Origin: Paratinospora sagittata
Lineage: Eukaryota; Streptophyta; Magnoliopsida; Ranunculales; Menispermaceae
Assembly (NCBI GenBank): GCA_035771175.1
Contig: CM069598.1
Location: 4,571,931-4,635,930 of the forward strand
Direction: 5' to 3'
Length of the DNA: 64,000 nucleotides
Shown here one piece after another: positions 21,881-34,794 of the stretch. Within the stretch, counting starts at the first letter, position 1; every line of letters starts with the position of its first letter. The notes beneath the pieces are model-generated. The model was not told where the DNA came from, did not search any database, and saw nothing but the letters and a program-made list of their open reading frames with translations. Both the position numbers and the translations under genes were made by a program.

Positions 21881-22374
21881 TTATTAAAACTCATTGTTTC
21901 TATGGATCCAAACCATAGATTTCTACCTAAACCATTTCCAAAACATGAAAAAGAAAGAGAAAAATGAGCATAATTTTTACCTTGGATTCTAAATTCGCTC
22001 TCCAAGCTAGTTTCAGAACTCTCTTGGATGTCATCTGAATGCTCTCTTGTTCCCTCTAGACGGCTCTAGGATTTTAGAAAAGTTGAAATAGCTTAGAGTA
22101 AGTAAAAATCGAGTTTTATGCTAAAAAGAACTAACGAAAATCGTAAATTAATTAAAAAAAATTCTGCTCATGGGTGACGTTAAATGTATGTGTATACACA
22201 CATCCAATGGATATTAATGTGTAGTTAAATTTGAAATTGTATTTTTTGTAGTTATATTAGCATTTTCCTTCTAATTAATGAGGTTTCAAATGTTGTACAA
22301 ATAGGTAAATTGAGTGAGGCGCTCATTGGTATATTTCTTAGCATAAGGGTTACATTTAGTATTAATTGGATGCC
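21881..22374. other. spacer without a gene
   Basis: AT-rich. About 22105-22170 is a diverged copy of 29938-30010, just upstream of P450 gene 4. About 22280-22350 matches 13425-13500. Confidence 0.5.
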
Positions 22375-23240
22375 TCTTTCTGCTCTAATAAATATGGATT
22401 GTTTTTCTTGTTGTGGGGACTGGGGGAGAGGGGAAACAAGAAATAAATATGATTGTTGACGATGTGATCCGTTTCTCTATGGCTTTTAATTTAGGTTCAA
22501 AGGTCTCTTAAGAGTAAAAAAAAATTGTGAAAACTATATGTTAACCAAAATGATAGGAAATATTACACAAATTACTTCTTAAAGAATTTGTAATTTTATT
22601 TAAATCATGATCTACTATGATTTAATTATAAGATTTGTGCAACTACTTTTATAAACATGGGAGGTACTTATAATTAATTATTATTACTATAGTTAGATTA
22701 CTAGAATTACTTTGAAATAGTAGAACTCATACCATTAAGTAAGTTATCCCACCCATCAAGGAGCTCCACTCACTCTCCTAAGTGTTGTGCGGGCTTCAAT
22801 CTCTATTAGTATCAATATTGTCCCTAATTTAATCACATTTGGGTCTAGTTGTAGAGTTTTACTTGAAAGGCCTCGATACCAACGAGGGTGAGATTCCAAC
22901 TTATTTTTCATGTGATGAACATACTCATATCCGATGTGAGACTATTATTTCGATCCATGCATACCCAACACTAAGTATCTCTTCCCCTTAAATCCTCATT
23001 TTTCTTGTGTTGTTGTTCATGGCATGTAGTAAAAGAAAAATAAAAAATCAAAATGAAAAACTCAACCACAAATTCAAGAGTGACACCTTATGTGTTAAAG
23101 CCTATCATGTAATGTAATAAAGACATGACCAAATATCAACGAGTGGTTGGCTATGGAAACGAGCTGAGTCCCAAGGTGATCCTCTCTATAAAAGTTTAAG
23201 GATTCGATTCTTGAAAGCACCTTTGTTGAGGGAGGTCTAT
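22375..23240 (+). repeat. segmental duplication block, copy A
   Basis: Matches 34795-35450 in order and orientation, except for a 188-base solo LTR inserted in this copy. Shared phrases include GCTCTAATAAATATGGATT, TTTAAATCATGATCTACTATG and AGCTCCACTCACTCTCCTAAG. It contains no gene and appears to be P450 spacer copied by tandem duplication. Confidence 0.8.
22783..22970. mobile_element. solo LTR (188 bp) with 5-bp target duplication
   Basis: Starts TGTTGTGCGGGC and ends ATACCCAACA, flanked by CTAAG on both sides (22778-22782 and 22971-22975). The paralogous block at 35180-35200 has the empty site, CTCCTAAGTCTCTC. The short length suggests a TRIM-like or small LTR family. Confidence 0.85.
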
Positions 23241-24363
23241 TAGAAACCACTAAACATAAAAGTTATAGCTGTCAGATAAGGGACCAATAATGCATATCAA
23301 GCTATCATCAACACTCTCCCTCACGTGTTGCCCTATCCTGCACGTGAAAAGTCAAAAGAGATATAGAAGAAGAGAAATACGAATTATACAAAATGGGGTG
23401 TTGGGAAAACTTTAAACTTTATGAAAACTATCATCAAACCTAGATCTATCATATTCAATCATCAAGAAGAATAAACTAAATGCGGAAGCATACCTGAATC
23501 CATGAGAACGATCTTGATTATGGTTATTGCGGTTCTTGATATTTCAAATTGATACGTATGGATTTTCTAGAAAATGGGCTCTCACTTTTCTTTGATGATG
23601 GGATATCAAAGAAGAATCATACATACAATTTGGAGACCATAACCATTTATAAAACTCTAAGTTTCCTTATTTCTATTTTAGCTCATCATAAAATTAGAAA
23701 TAAGGCTTTTGGTATTTACACATTATGAAGTTCATATCATATGAGATGTCAGTAAGCCCAATAACTTAAACCTTATTAGATCACTTTAAATGGGCTAATT
23801 CTTTAGATAGCTTATAACACATAATTAATGATATATAAAGGTCTACATATTAGATAAATATCCAATATGAAAAATATGTAAATGTCAATAATAATTTACT
23901 CTTTAAGGATATTTCAAAGGCCGCAAGAAGAATAGCAAAGGAGACTTTTCTTTTGGCTAGCTCACGAATTTCCTCCTCTAAACTTGCTGGTGTTTACTCT
24001 TATTTTGGATTGGTTCAGGAACAGGTCTTCCTATGTTTAATTGAGTGGTTGCAAATTTTGTTCTTTTTCTCATCTTTTTTTGTCTTACTCCTATGCTTTG
24101 TTTAGTTGAGTGCCGCTAGTACTCTTGAACCATGTTATTAAACTTTACATTAATATATAATTTTGTTTCTCCTTTCAAAAAAAAAATCTTAAGTTAATAG
24201 TCTTCTATTTTAACTTATCAAATAATATTTAAAAGTAATGTAAAGCCAATGTACGATGGTGAAAGCAATGGTGTCGTTTGTGGGATGAAGTTTAGATACA
24301 TTTTCCCAAATGCATCAAAAAACAAATGGAGTATGTGGGATGAAGTTTTGATAACCTTGCCTA
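23241..24363. other. spacer with LTR-like and LINE-tail fragments
   Basis: No gene. From about 23398 (TGTTGGGAAAAC...) to about 23890 the sequence looks like a degraded minus-strand LTR, but I see no matching partner. About 23920-24190 ends in a T-rich 3' region plus an A-tract (AATTTTGTTTCTCCTTTC then A10), typical of a LINE 3' end. Confidence 0.4.
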
Positions 24364-24803
24364 TATTGTAATTATGGCTCAGGTCACCTGTGGGACTTGA
24401 AAGTGGGTAGAAGGTCATGTGCCTTCATATGAACACGTGGGATCTAAAGTGGTTAAAAGATCATGTGTCTTTATATAGTTGTCACATGGACGCAGTCATA
24501 TAGCTCATTTTCTTTATTCTAATATTCAAAATTAAATTCTTTTTGGGTGTAGAAAAAAATTATTTTGAAGCTAAAGACAGAGAGAGGGTGTGAGGGCAAA
24601 GAGAGGTTGAAGAGATTATAAAATGAGTGTTGTACTGATTTTTTTTTAATAGTAAAATCTTCATCTTCCGTGAAGTTGACAAATTTTTGTCAAATCATAT
24701 AAATCTTTGTATGTTTCCTTTTCTTGCTTTAATTTTTTTTTGATTATTTGTTTTAAATACTTATGTGTGTGTTTGTGTGTATTCCGCTACAAGAATCTCT
24801 ACA
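24364..24803 (+). repeat. 5' LTR of copia-2
   Basis: Starts TATTGTAATTATGGCTC (first base pair mutated from TG) and ends CTCTACA before the primer-site relic. Aligns along its length with 29286-29763. Confidence 0.75.
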
Positions 24804-25539
24804 AATTAATATCAGAGCAAAATTCTTACGAAGAACAAATATGTGGTGGTGTTGGTCATATTGATAGCAGAAGCAGGGGCGTTGGTCGGAGTCACTGCTC
24901 ATCGCGGTGGTGAGTTGTTATTTGTAAAAGAAAAGGAAGGGGAAGGCATCGGTTGCCTTGTTGAAGAAGGCAAAAAAAAAATGTAGGCTCCATTATTAGT
25001 TTTGGTTTCCTTTTCAAACAGAGATATCGTCATTGTTTAATATAAAAACAAAAAGCATTTGTTCTTTTGTGATGATTATTAATCAAAATGGGTTCTAAGA
25101 GAAAACTTTGTATATTATTTATTATAAAACAAATATGTGTTTGTCCTTTTGTGATAATTATAAACAAAGGTTAGTCGGACCATCATTTTCAATTCTATGA
25201 GAAAACGTACGAAAAAGAAAAAATATTTTATTTCGTTGTTGCTGGTGTGCAAACGCACAAGGAAATTAATAACAAAAGCAATTTTTTCTGATTTTGAAGA
25301 CGGTCAAAGTCAGATTTCAGTTTTATTTTTTGTTGTGTGCTCATGTTGACAAGATCTACGAAGGGATCGAATCTGATTATTGACATGGTAACAAAATATA
25401 AGGTTAAAAAATTCAACAAGAAGAACAACTTCAATCTTTGACAGATAAAGATGGGCCCTATTTGTATAAGACGGGTTGCTGAAGGCGCTGAAGGGAAGGG
25501 ATGCATTGTCGACAACTCTGTCTGAAGAAGAAAAAGATG

Positions 25540-28500
25540 ATATCATGGATAAAGTATTTACAGCTATTCTTTTATACTTGGGTGATGAAGTCTTGCGAGA
25601 AATTTAAGATGAAACTACAGTCATGGGTTTATGGTTAAAATTAGAGACTTTGTAAATGACAAAATCTCTAACAAACCCGTTATATCTGAAAAAGTAATTG
25701 CACACGTTGAAGATGAAGGAATGCACATCCATGAAAGAACATCACGATGAGTTTAATAGAATTCTTATGGCTCTTAAGAATGTTGATTATAAACTCAGTG
25801 ACAAGGACCAAACAGTGTACTTGTTGTATTCATTACTGAATTCCTATAAGCATTTTGTTGATACTTTGATTTTCAGTAGAGACACCCTGACTTTGGAGGA
25901 TGTCAAAGTAGCTTTAAACTCTAAGGAGTTGAAAAAGATGGTTACTGGATATAAAGGGGAAAGCTCAGGTGAAGGCTTGCTTGCCAGAGGTAGATCTGAT
26001 AGAAAGGGTCCAAAAGTCGTGGAGGTCGATTTAGATCAAAATCAAAAGAGAGAACATTAAAGTGCTTTAAGTGTCATAAAAAAGGGCACTTTATTGAAGA
26101 TTGTCCAGAGCGCAAAGGAAAACAGAAAGCAAAAGATTCCAGTAATGCAGCGGTTGCAGAAGAAGAATCTGATTGTGCTAATGTCCTTTTAATCACTGTA
26201 GGACGCTTTGGTGATGAGTGGATTCTTGATTTTGGTTGTTCCGACCATATGTGTCCCAATAGGGACTGGTTCGCCTCTTATCAAAGTGTGAACGGTGGTA
26301 CTGTACTTATGGGTAATGATATGGCGTGTAAGACAGTAAGGATAGGAACAGTGAAGATCAAGATGTATGATGGTGTTGTGAGAACTTTGACAAAGGTCAG
26401 ACATGTTCCAAAGTTGCGGAAGAATCTTATTTTTGTGGGTACTTTAGACTCACAGGACCGCAAGATTGTAGCTGAAGGTAGAGTTCTAAAGGTAGTCCGA
26501 AATGCACTGGTGGTGATGAAAAGCACAAAAATTGGTAACTTGTATGTGTTATTAGGACAACCAATTACAAGTAGTGCAGCGATGTCTACAGATAGTTGCT
26601 CAGCAGATACAAAGTTGTGGCATATGCGACTAAGGCATATAAGTCAGAAGGGATTGAGCAAGAAAGGCTTACTTTGGAATAGTAAGGTTGAGAAGTTGGA
26701 CTTCTATGAGCATTGTGTGTTTGGAAAACAATGCAGAGTTAAGTTCAACCAGACAGTTCACCGCACTAGAGGTACTCTAGATTACATCCATTCAGATGTG
26801 TGGGGTTCTTCCACCGTTCCCTCACTTGGTGAGTCAAGGTATTTTGTTTCCTTTATTGATGACTTTTCTCGCATGGTCTGGGTGAAAATGTTGAAAAGTG
26901 AGGATGAAGTGTTTGAGGTCTTCAAGAAATGGAAGACAAAGATTGAGAAGCAAACTGGTAGAAGCATCAAGAGGTTAACAACCGATAATGGTGGTGAGCA
27001 TATCAGTAAAACATTTTCAAAGTTTTGTGAAGACGAAGGAATTGAGAAACATTTCACTGTTAAGGAAACACCACAACAGAATGGATTAGCAGAGATGATG
27101 AATCACACTTTACTGAAGAGAGCGCGGTGTATGTTATCCAATACTGATCTGGGTAATGAATTTTGGGCAGAGGCGGTGAATACTGCTTGTTTCCTTGTGA
27201 ACAGATCACCATCAACAACTATTGATTGTAAGACTCCGCTTGAGATATGGTCTGGTAATGATGCTGATTACAGTGTTTTGTGAGTGTTTGGATATCCTGC
27301 TTATTTTCATGTTAAAGAAAGTAAAATCGATCCAAGAACTCGGAAAGCCATATTTTTGGGTTAGGCAGATGGAGTGAAAGAATACAAGTTATGGTGTCCT
27401 GATTTGCATAAATTCGTGATCAGCAGATATGTGACTTTTGATGAGTCTGCTTTGATGTCCGGGAAGCAGATAGATTCTCAAGAAGATGATAAGGGTAATT
27501 TTGTGGAGGTGGAGTTTAGTACTCCAAAAGAAACATTAAAGAGTAATGTGGATGAGACAACAAGTGGAACCAGTGAGCACCAACAGCAAGAACAACGACA
27601 GTCCTTAGCTAGTGGCAGAGCTAAGAGAACAATTAAAGCACCATTTCGCTATGGGTTCGAAGACATGGTGGCATATGCATTGACTGCATATGGAAATGAT
27701 CATTCCACTTTCAGGGAGGCAATGAGTGACAGTTGTTCTGAAAGATGGAAAAGAGCCATGAAGGATGAGATGGACTCATTGATGAAGAACCAGGAAAGAT
27801 GGTCATCCAGGTTCTGACAGTGTTAGATACAAGGCAAGATTGGTTGCCAAAAGGTATGCTCAAAGAGAAGGGGTTGATTACAATAAGGTATTTTTTCTTG
27901 TTATGAAACAAACTTCTATCAGAGTATTGTTGGCATTAGTTGCTTTGTTTGATTTAGAGTTCGAGCAACTAGATGTCAAGACGGCTTTCTTGCATGAGGA
28001 CTTGGATGAGACAATCTACATGAAGCAGCTTGAAGGCTTTGAGGTTGCTGGTAAGACTGATCATGTGTGCAAACTGAAGAAGTCCTTATATGGGCTTAAG
28101 CAGTCGCCCAAACAGTGGTGTAAGAAGTTTGACACTTTCATGATCAGGCACGGATACACGAGGAGTAAGTATGACACTTGTGTCTACTTTCTAAAGCTCT
28201 CAGATGGTTCTTATGTTTATTTACTCTTATATGTTGATGACATGTTAATTGCTACTAAGAGCATGGATAAGATCAACATGTTAAAATCTCAGTTGAGTAA
28301 GGAGTTTGAGATGAAAGATTTGGGTGTAGCTAAGGAGATTCTTGGTATAGAGGTACATAGAGAAAGGAAAAAGGGCAAGTTATATCTGTCACAGAAGCAG
28401 TACTTGGTGAAAGTGCTTTCAAGGTTTGGAATGATGAATTCTAAGCCTGCGAGTACTCTATTGGCAGCTCATTTTCAACTTTCTACAAATATGTTTCCGA

Positions 28501-29204
28501 GCATCGATGAAGAACGTGAGTACATGAGTTATGTTCCATATGCTAGTGCAATGGGTAGCTTAATGTATGCTATGGTGTACACTAGGCCTGACATTTTGCA
28601 TACCATAAGTGTTGTTAGCAGGTATATGGCAAATCCTGGAAAACAACATTGGCATGCAGTAAAATGGTTGTTGCAGTATCTTCGAGGTACATTGGATGTA
28701 GGATTGCTTTTCTAGTAGGACAGTGGTACTGGTTCACTTGTCAGTGGTTATGTGGATTCTCATTATGCTGGTGATTTAGACAAGCGGCGTTCCACAACTG
28801 GTTACGTGTTGACTTTGGCACGTGGTCCTATCAGTTAGAAGTGCATGTTGCAAACTACAGTTGCTTTGTCTACTACAGAGGCAGAGTATATGACATTGAC
28901 AGAGGCTGTGAAGAAGGCTTTGTGGCTCCAAGGATTGATTGGTGACTTAGGGATTATCCTGAAGAGTGTATCAGTTCATTGCGACAGTCAGAGTGTCAAT
29001 CACTTGGCTAAGAACCAAGTACATCATGTCAGGACGAAGCATATCGATGTTCGTTTCCATTTTGTCCGCGAGATTATCGAAGAGGGTGAGATTTCTTTGC
29101 AGAAGTTCGGTACCAATGATAATCCTGCAGATATGCTGACGAAGACAGTTCTAGCGGTCAAGTTTGAGCATTACTTGCACTTGATTAATATCCTACAGTG
29201 GTAA
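25540..29204 (+). pseudogene. copia-2 gag-pol (broken)
   Basis: Order seen: Gag UBN2-like region; zinc knuckle C-x2-C-x4-H-x4-C at about 26060-26105, reached only by a frameshift; protease-like stretch with DFGCSDHM; integrase with the HHCC finger and DDE core (DNGGE); reverse transcriptase with YVDD near 28235; RNase H with STTEAEY and CDSQS. Several stops interrupt it, for example at 25605, 27281, 27362, 28713 and 28837 (the last where SW should read), and a deletion near 27800 joins the start of RT abruptly. Not functional. Confidence 0.92.
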
Positions 29205-29285
29205 GGGCCTCGAGAGGCGCAGGTGGAGATGTTGATTTGTTATAATTGACAAGTGGCTCGTGATGGCCTTCGCCAAGGTGAAAAT

Positions 29286-29763
29286 TGTTGTAATTGTGGC
29301 TCGGGCCCACATGTGGACTTGAAGTGGGTGGAAAGCCATGTGTCTTCACATGGGCACGTGGGACCCGAGGTGGTTGGAAGACCATGTGTCTTCACATAGT
29401 CTTCACATGGCTGTCACATGGGCACATCCATGTAGAGAGACCAATTGTCTATAAATTGGTCTTTCCTCTCCTTCATTCTAGTATCCAAAATTAAGTTCTT
29501 TTTGGTATGGAAAAAAACTCACTTTGAAGCTAAAGACAGAGAGATGGTGTAAGGACAAAGAGAGGTTTGAGAGAATATTATAGAGTAAGTGTCGTACTGA
29601 TTTTTTCTCAATAGTAAAATCTTCTTCTCCTCTGAATGTAAATAGATTTTTATCGAACCACATAAATCTTTGCGTGTTTTCTTTTGTTGCTTTAATTTCT
29701 TTTTGATTATTTGTTTTACATCCTTGCATGTGCATATTTGTGTGTGTGCATTCGGCCGGCCAC
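29286..29763 (+). repeat. 3' LTR of copia-2
   Basis: Begins TGTTGTAATTGTGGCTC after a purine-rich tract and carries a TATAAATTG promoter-like region near 29450. The right end is approximate. Confidence 0.75.
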
Positions 29764-29765
29764 AT

Positions 29766-30126
29766 CTAAATTTTGCATGATGTATATGATTTTGTTAAGG
29801 AGGAAGTAAGATGTTAACAAGTACTTTTTTGTAATTTGTTGGAACTATACGTTAATTTATAAATATATATAATCTTGTTTCCGTTAAAATAAAATAAAAA
29901 TAAATAAATAAATAAGCAATGATGTCGTGATAAAAAAAAATCGAGTTTTATGCTAAAAAAACTAAAAGAAATTGTTAATCAATTAAAAAATAGAAGAATT
30001 TTGTGCATGGCTGACGACAGTGATACGTATTAAGCATCAAATAAAAAAATATCTCAGCTCTCAAGTCACCAGCCACCACATATTCTATTTTGCCATGGAT
30101 ATATATCACAAATTCACAATACAGAC
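29766..30126. other. LINE-tail-like fragment and 5' flank of P450 gene 4
   Basis: About 29850-29925 ends with AATCTTGTTTCCGTTAAAAT followed by A-rich tandem AAAT units, like the LINE tails elsewhere in the window. From 29938 the sequence matches 22105-22170. From about 30050 it closely matches the 5' flank of gene 3 (13630-13762). Confidence 0.5.
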
Positions 30127-30134
30127 TATATATA
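30127..30134 (+). promoter_or_regulatory. TATA box of P450 gene 4
   Basis: TATATATA lies 63 bases before the ATG at 30197. The equivalent site before gene 3 (around 13693) reads TATATATC. Confidence 0.5.
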
Positions 30135-30196
30135 GACCATTTCTTCTAGATGCGTGAAACCCAAAAACTACTCTCTCCAGCAACTCTCCTCCGTTA

Positions 30197-32041
30197 ATGG
30201 ATTTCTTCTCCTTCCCCTCAATGCTCTCACTTGTACTGGTGGTGGTGGTGTTCTTCATCATAGTGAAAAGGAAAGAGGAAGGACCCAAAACTACTAAGAA
30301 CCTAACACCACCAGGGCCATGGAAATTACCTCTCATAGGAAACTTGCATCACATGCTGTCAAGCCTACCACATCATTCACTCAGAAGTCTAGCCCAAAAA
30401 CATGGACCCATTATGCAACTACAACTTGGTGAATTCTCCATCCTTGTCATCTCCTCAGCAAAACTAGCAAAAGAGGTGATGAAAACACATGACATCTCCT
30501 TCCTTGATAGGCCTCAAAGTCTTGCAGCAAAGATCTTAACCTACGAGGGCCAAAATATAGGATTTGCTCCCTACGGTGAATATTGGAGACAAGTGCGCAA
30601 GATTTGCACCTTACAGCTCTTAAGCACAAAGAGAGTCCAATCTTTTCGATCCTTAAGGGAAAAAGAAGTGGAAAGTTTTATTAGAAGCATTTTACAGTTG
30701 GCCGGATCTGTTGTTAATCTCAGCGAGAAGGTATTTTCACTCTCAAATGATATAACTGCAACTGCAGCTTTTGGGAAGAAATGCAAAGATCAAGAAGCAT
30801 TCATTTCGGAAATGCATGAAGCAATGAAGATGGGAGGAGGTCTTGGCTTAGTAGATATATTTCCTTCTATGAAACTGCTTCATCTGTTTAGTATTGGAAC
30901 GAAGCGAAAATTAGAGGCAATACATATGAAGATTGACAAGATCTTGGACAACATCTTGGAAGAGCACAGAGAGATCAAGATGAAGAATAATAAGGGAGAA
31001 CGTGGTGAATTGATCAACAATGATCTAGTTGATGTACTTTTGAGCGTCCAAAAGGGCATTGGTGATCTTCATCTCCCGCTCACAAACACAAACCTCAAAG
31101 CAATAATTGCGGTCAGTAATTAACACATTTTATATGAAGTCTTAATTAATTCATCTTTGTTTCATGACTTGATCATATAATAATCAACGCAGCTCTAAGC
31201 CTTTTTCTTACCAGGTTGAATGAATATGTTTTCTTAGTTCTGTTCTATTGAGAGCTAAGTTGACATTTAAATTACAAGTAATTATATCTTTTTTTATTAG
31301 TTTTATAATATGGTGTTCGCCTACCTCTATCGTTGCCATGAATTATTAACAGGTCACTGGTTCTAATTGGGGCTCACTTGAACTTATTTACATGAAAATT
31401 AACAAGTTGCACTTATATCTACTTGTTACCAGGACATGTTCGAGGGTGGAAGTGAAACTTCAGCGACTATTATAGAATGGGCAATGTCGGAACTGATGAG
31501 GGATCCAAGGACTATGAAGAAGGCACAAGAAGAAGTGAGAAGATTGGGCAATGGAAAAAGAAGTATAAATGAAGAAGACATTCAAGAACTAAACTATCTA
31601 AAATTTGTCATCAAAGAGACTTTACGGCTACACCCACCTCTACCATTATTGCTTCCAAGAGAATGCAGAGAGAGATGTGAGATTGAGGGTTATGAGATAC
31701 CCAAGAAGACTAAAGTGATTGTGAACTTTTGGGCTATAGGAAGAGATCCACAGTACTGGAAAGATGCAGAGAGCTTTAAGCCAGAGAGATTTGATGGTGC
31801 TTCTATTGATTTTATAGGGAATAATTTTGAATATATTCCATTTGGTGCTGGAAGGAGGATTTGCCCTGGTTTTGTATTTGGCTTGGCCAGTGTTGAGCTT
31901 GCTTTAGCACAATTACTTTACCACTTTGATTGGGAGCTTCCAAATGGGATCAAACCAGAAGAGCTAGACGTGAGCGAGGGGTTTGGTGTTACTGTTCGAA
32001 GAAAAAATGATCTCGAAGTCATTCCTAAATTATGTATATAG
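30197..32041 (+). CDS. cytochrome P450, CYP71 family, gene 4 (intact)
   Basis: ER-anchored monooxygenase of 507 residues. Exons are 30197-31111 and 31433-32041, with a 321-base phase-0 intron (GTCAGT...CAG) at the array's common site. It has an N-terminal hydrophobic anchor (about 8-24), basic VKRKEEG, the PPGPWKLP hinge, the I-helix motif EGGSETSAT (Gly for the usual Ala, Glu before it), KETLR, KPERF and the haem loop [10 protein letters not shown] with its Cys ligand. The C-terminus is four residues shorter than that of gene 3, its close paralogue. As gene 3 is interrupted, this is the only intact member of the pair. Substrate unknown. Confidence 0.93.
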
Positions 32042-32659
32042 TCCTTCCTTTGATATGTAAGAATATAGGATATCTTGATTGAGCTTGTGGCCTATTTTCT
32101 TCTTCTTGTTCTGTTGGTCCTAGTTGAGACCTCTGGTGCTCTCACTCTTTAGTTGGGTTGATTTTCACTTTTAATAGAATTTTTTTTTCTTTCCTCTCAA
32201 AAACAAAAAAAAAAAAAAAGATCTTGGTACGACTGAAAAACTTGTGGAAATCTTTGTTCTAAGGTGAAGTAATAATAAGCTGTGGAAGTTGAATGCGATT
32301 AAGGTGCTACCTTTCTAATTCCTATTAATCCTATTATTTCTAATTCCTATTAATCCTATTAGTCCTTTGCTAGAAAATTTTCTAGAGTAGCCTACAAGAA
32401 TTACTTTGGAAGCCCTTCTGAGTAGAATTATATTTGCAAGTTTTATAAATATAATTTGGTTAATGTCATGAGTTTTACTAAGAATTTGCCATGTAATTAG
32501 CATTATAAATATAGCACCTCAGTTGGTCAATAATTTCGACCATACAAGTGGATTTATTTTTGGCATGTAGCCAGACCAATAGTAATATAATTAGATGGAT
32601 GGTTGGGGGCAATGAGTTAATAGTTTTATTATGGTTGTGCCCATGTGCCTTTACATAAC
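32042..32659. other. 3' flank of P450 gene 4 with a LINE tail
   Basis: About 32078-32220 is an insertion absent after gene 3; it contains CTCTGGTGCTCTCACTC and ends in an A-tract, like a LINE 3' end. The flanking sequence resumes paralogy with 21010-21250. About 32485-32620 matches 13085-13210. No gene. Confidence 0.55.
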
Positions 32660-34400
32660 TTTAACCCGATCCCATGAGCTTGAGCCATTAATCTTAATAA
32701 TATATATTAAGAGCAAGTTTTCTTCTTCAATAATAGATTGGAGACTGACTCATTTTATTTATACGGCATAAAGAGAGTGAGGAAAGTGAGAATAGAAATA
32801 AGGAAAAGAGTATCATAAGAGAAATAGTCTATTGGGAGGAATACTCTCTTTCTCTCTCAAAGAAGAGAGAATGAGATGGCTCTTTCTAGAGAAAAGGTCA
32901 AAAGGGTAAGAAAATAAAGGGAGGTTGGACATAGAGAGATTTTTTCAAACTACGTATATTTGTGTTGTTTATTGATTTGACTTTTTCTGGGTTGTTTCAA
33001 TTTTGCATTATTATATGTGTATGTTTGTATGTATTCCATTGCGAGAATCTCAATAAATTAGTATTAGAGCAGATAGTTTGGCTGAAAAGTCGTATGTTAA
33101 GGTAGAGCACATGTGTGCTCATAGTTACGGATGATTTCTTAAATTGTTCCTCCTTGAAATGATGACGACGGTTGATCTGACATAGATCGTGCAGTGTGAT
33201 CTTTAATTTCAGTTCAAGGTGGAGGTCTTTTCAAAGTATAAACACACGGTAATATCAGTCGTGTTGATCGCAAATGGGTGGTTATTGCTTGGAGTTGTTG
33301 TTAATTGCTCTGAGAGTGGTACCATTGCGATCTGGGCACGCGAGTTTCAGAGTGTTGTTGGTTCCAGAGGAAAGAAATGACGAACAAAAGGTATTTTGTC
33401 CTAGTGTGACCGAGAGAACTAAAAGAATTAAAAAGAAAGAATTCCTTTGGGTTTGTGGTTTCAAATTCAAACGTGGGACCCCATCATTTGGCTTTTAGTT
33501 ATTATTGCTGCAATTGAGAGATAAACAAAAAAATGTGTACGTTGCGGTGTGCGCTGGAATGGAAGGGAAAGAAGAAAATTGTTTAATCAACAGGATATTT
33601 GTCCTTTTGTGGCTAGTACTAAATAGCGGTGGTTATTATAAAACTAAATGGTTTTGTTTAGGTAAAACAATTAACGGCAAAAGTAATATTTCTTGATATT
33701 AAAATTATGGTCGAATTTCAGTTTTATTTTTTATAATATTTTGTGTCGATGAGATCTAGGAAGTGATCGAATTTTATTGTTGACATGACTGTAAAATATA
33801 AAATTAAGAAATTCAACAGAAAGAATGACTTCAATCTTTAGCGAATAAAAATGTGAGTTCTGTTAGTACAAGACGAACTGCTGAAGGCACACAGGAAAAA
33901 GATGCATTATCAAAGAATTTATCAGAAAAAAAAATGACATGAATGCTAAGTGTCTAAAGAGGCACGGTTAAAGATGTTGATTAGTTACAATTGGCTAACG
34001 GCTTGTGATGGCCCTCGCCAAAATAGAGATTATTGGAATTAATAGCTCAAACTGATAAGGTGGAATTCAAAGTGATTGAAGATATATGAAGGCACATGAA
34101 CAAGTTTCCTTCTCCAATAATGGAACGGAGACTTGACTCTTTCTATTTATATTTATACTGGATAAAGTGAGTGAGGAAAGTGAGAGAGAAGAAAAGAAAG
34201 GAAAAAATATAGAGTGATATTATATTGGCTTTTTTTTATTATAATGAAATTTTCATCTATAATGGACGGCGTATTTTTGTCAAATCACTTATGTGTGTTT
34301 CTTTTTTATTGCTTTTACTTTTTCTTGGTTATTTTAATTTTACATTCTTGTGTGTGCGTGTTTATATGTATTTTACTGTAAAAATATCAATATATATTTG
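32660..34400 (+). mobile_element. internally deleted copia element (copia-3)
   Basis: The LTR at about 32660-33055 is followed by a primer-site relic (ATTAGTATTAGAGC near 33058-33071). Only about 900 bases of leader and early gag remain, before a purine-rich tract and a second LTR at about 34025-34400. The internal part is homologous to 24820-25560 of copia-2, and its right part to the copia-2 3' end (GATGTTGATT, GGCTTGTGATGGCC). Nearly all of gag-pol is missing. LTRs are well diverged, so it is an old deletion derivative. Confidence 0.65.
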
Positions 34401-34469
34401 AATTATATATTGTTAGATGATTTAAAATAATTTAATAATATATAAAAAGATATATACTTATAAGATGAT

Positions 34470-34770
34470 GAATCAACTGAGCATCTTTTCATTCGATGTT
34501 TTTTCTCCTCAAAATTGTGGGAAATGGCGTGGAAGGCTCGGCAATAGGATCACAATCCCAAGGGATTGCGAAGAAGATTTGGCTTTGGAAAATGCCCACG
34601 GCCTGTCAAGTGATGGGTGGAGAGTTATGAAATCGACTTCTTTGGCAGCGTTTTGGATTATATGGATAAAGCATAATCAACACATTTTTGAAGGATGTGC
34701 CAGAAACAAGGATAATGTTTGGAATGACAATATTACCATGGCAAGCTTGAGGTTGATAGCGTTCAAAATT
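34470..34770 (+). pseudogene. LINE fragment (zf-RVT to linker)
   Basis: The frame encodes a stretch like AFWIIWIKHNQHIFEG, typical of the region after the zinc-binding reverse transcriptase domain of plant L1 elements. No complete domain; a transposon relic. Confidence 0.6.
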
Positions 34771-34794
34771 AATGGGAACTATTCTTTCAATGTT

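Larger units (their letters stand above)
24364..29765 (+). mobile_element. decayed full-length Ty1/copia element (copia-2)
   Basis: 5' LTR about 24364-24803, primer-site relic ending ATATCAGAGC at 24811-24818, degenerate gag-pol (25540-29204), purine-rich tract, and 3' LTR about 29286-29763. The LTRs are clearly related but diverged with many indels, so the insertion is old. No clear target duplication. Related LTRs occur at 32660-34400 (copia-3) and at 35930-36306. Confidence 0.88.
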
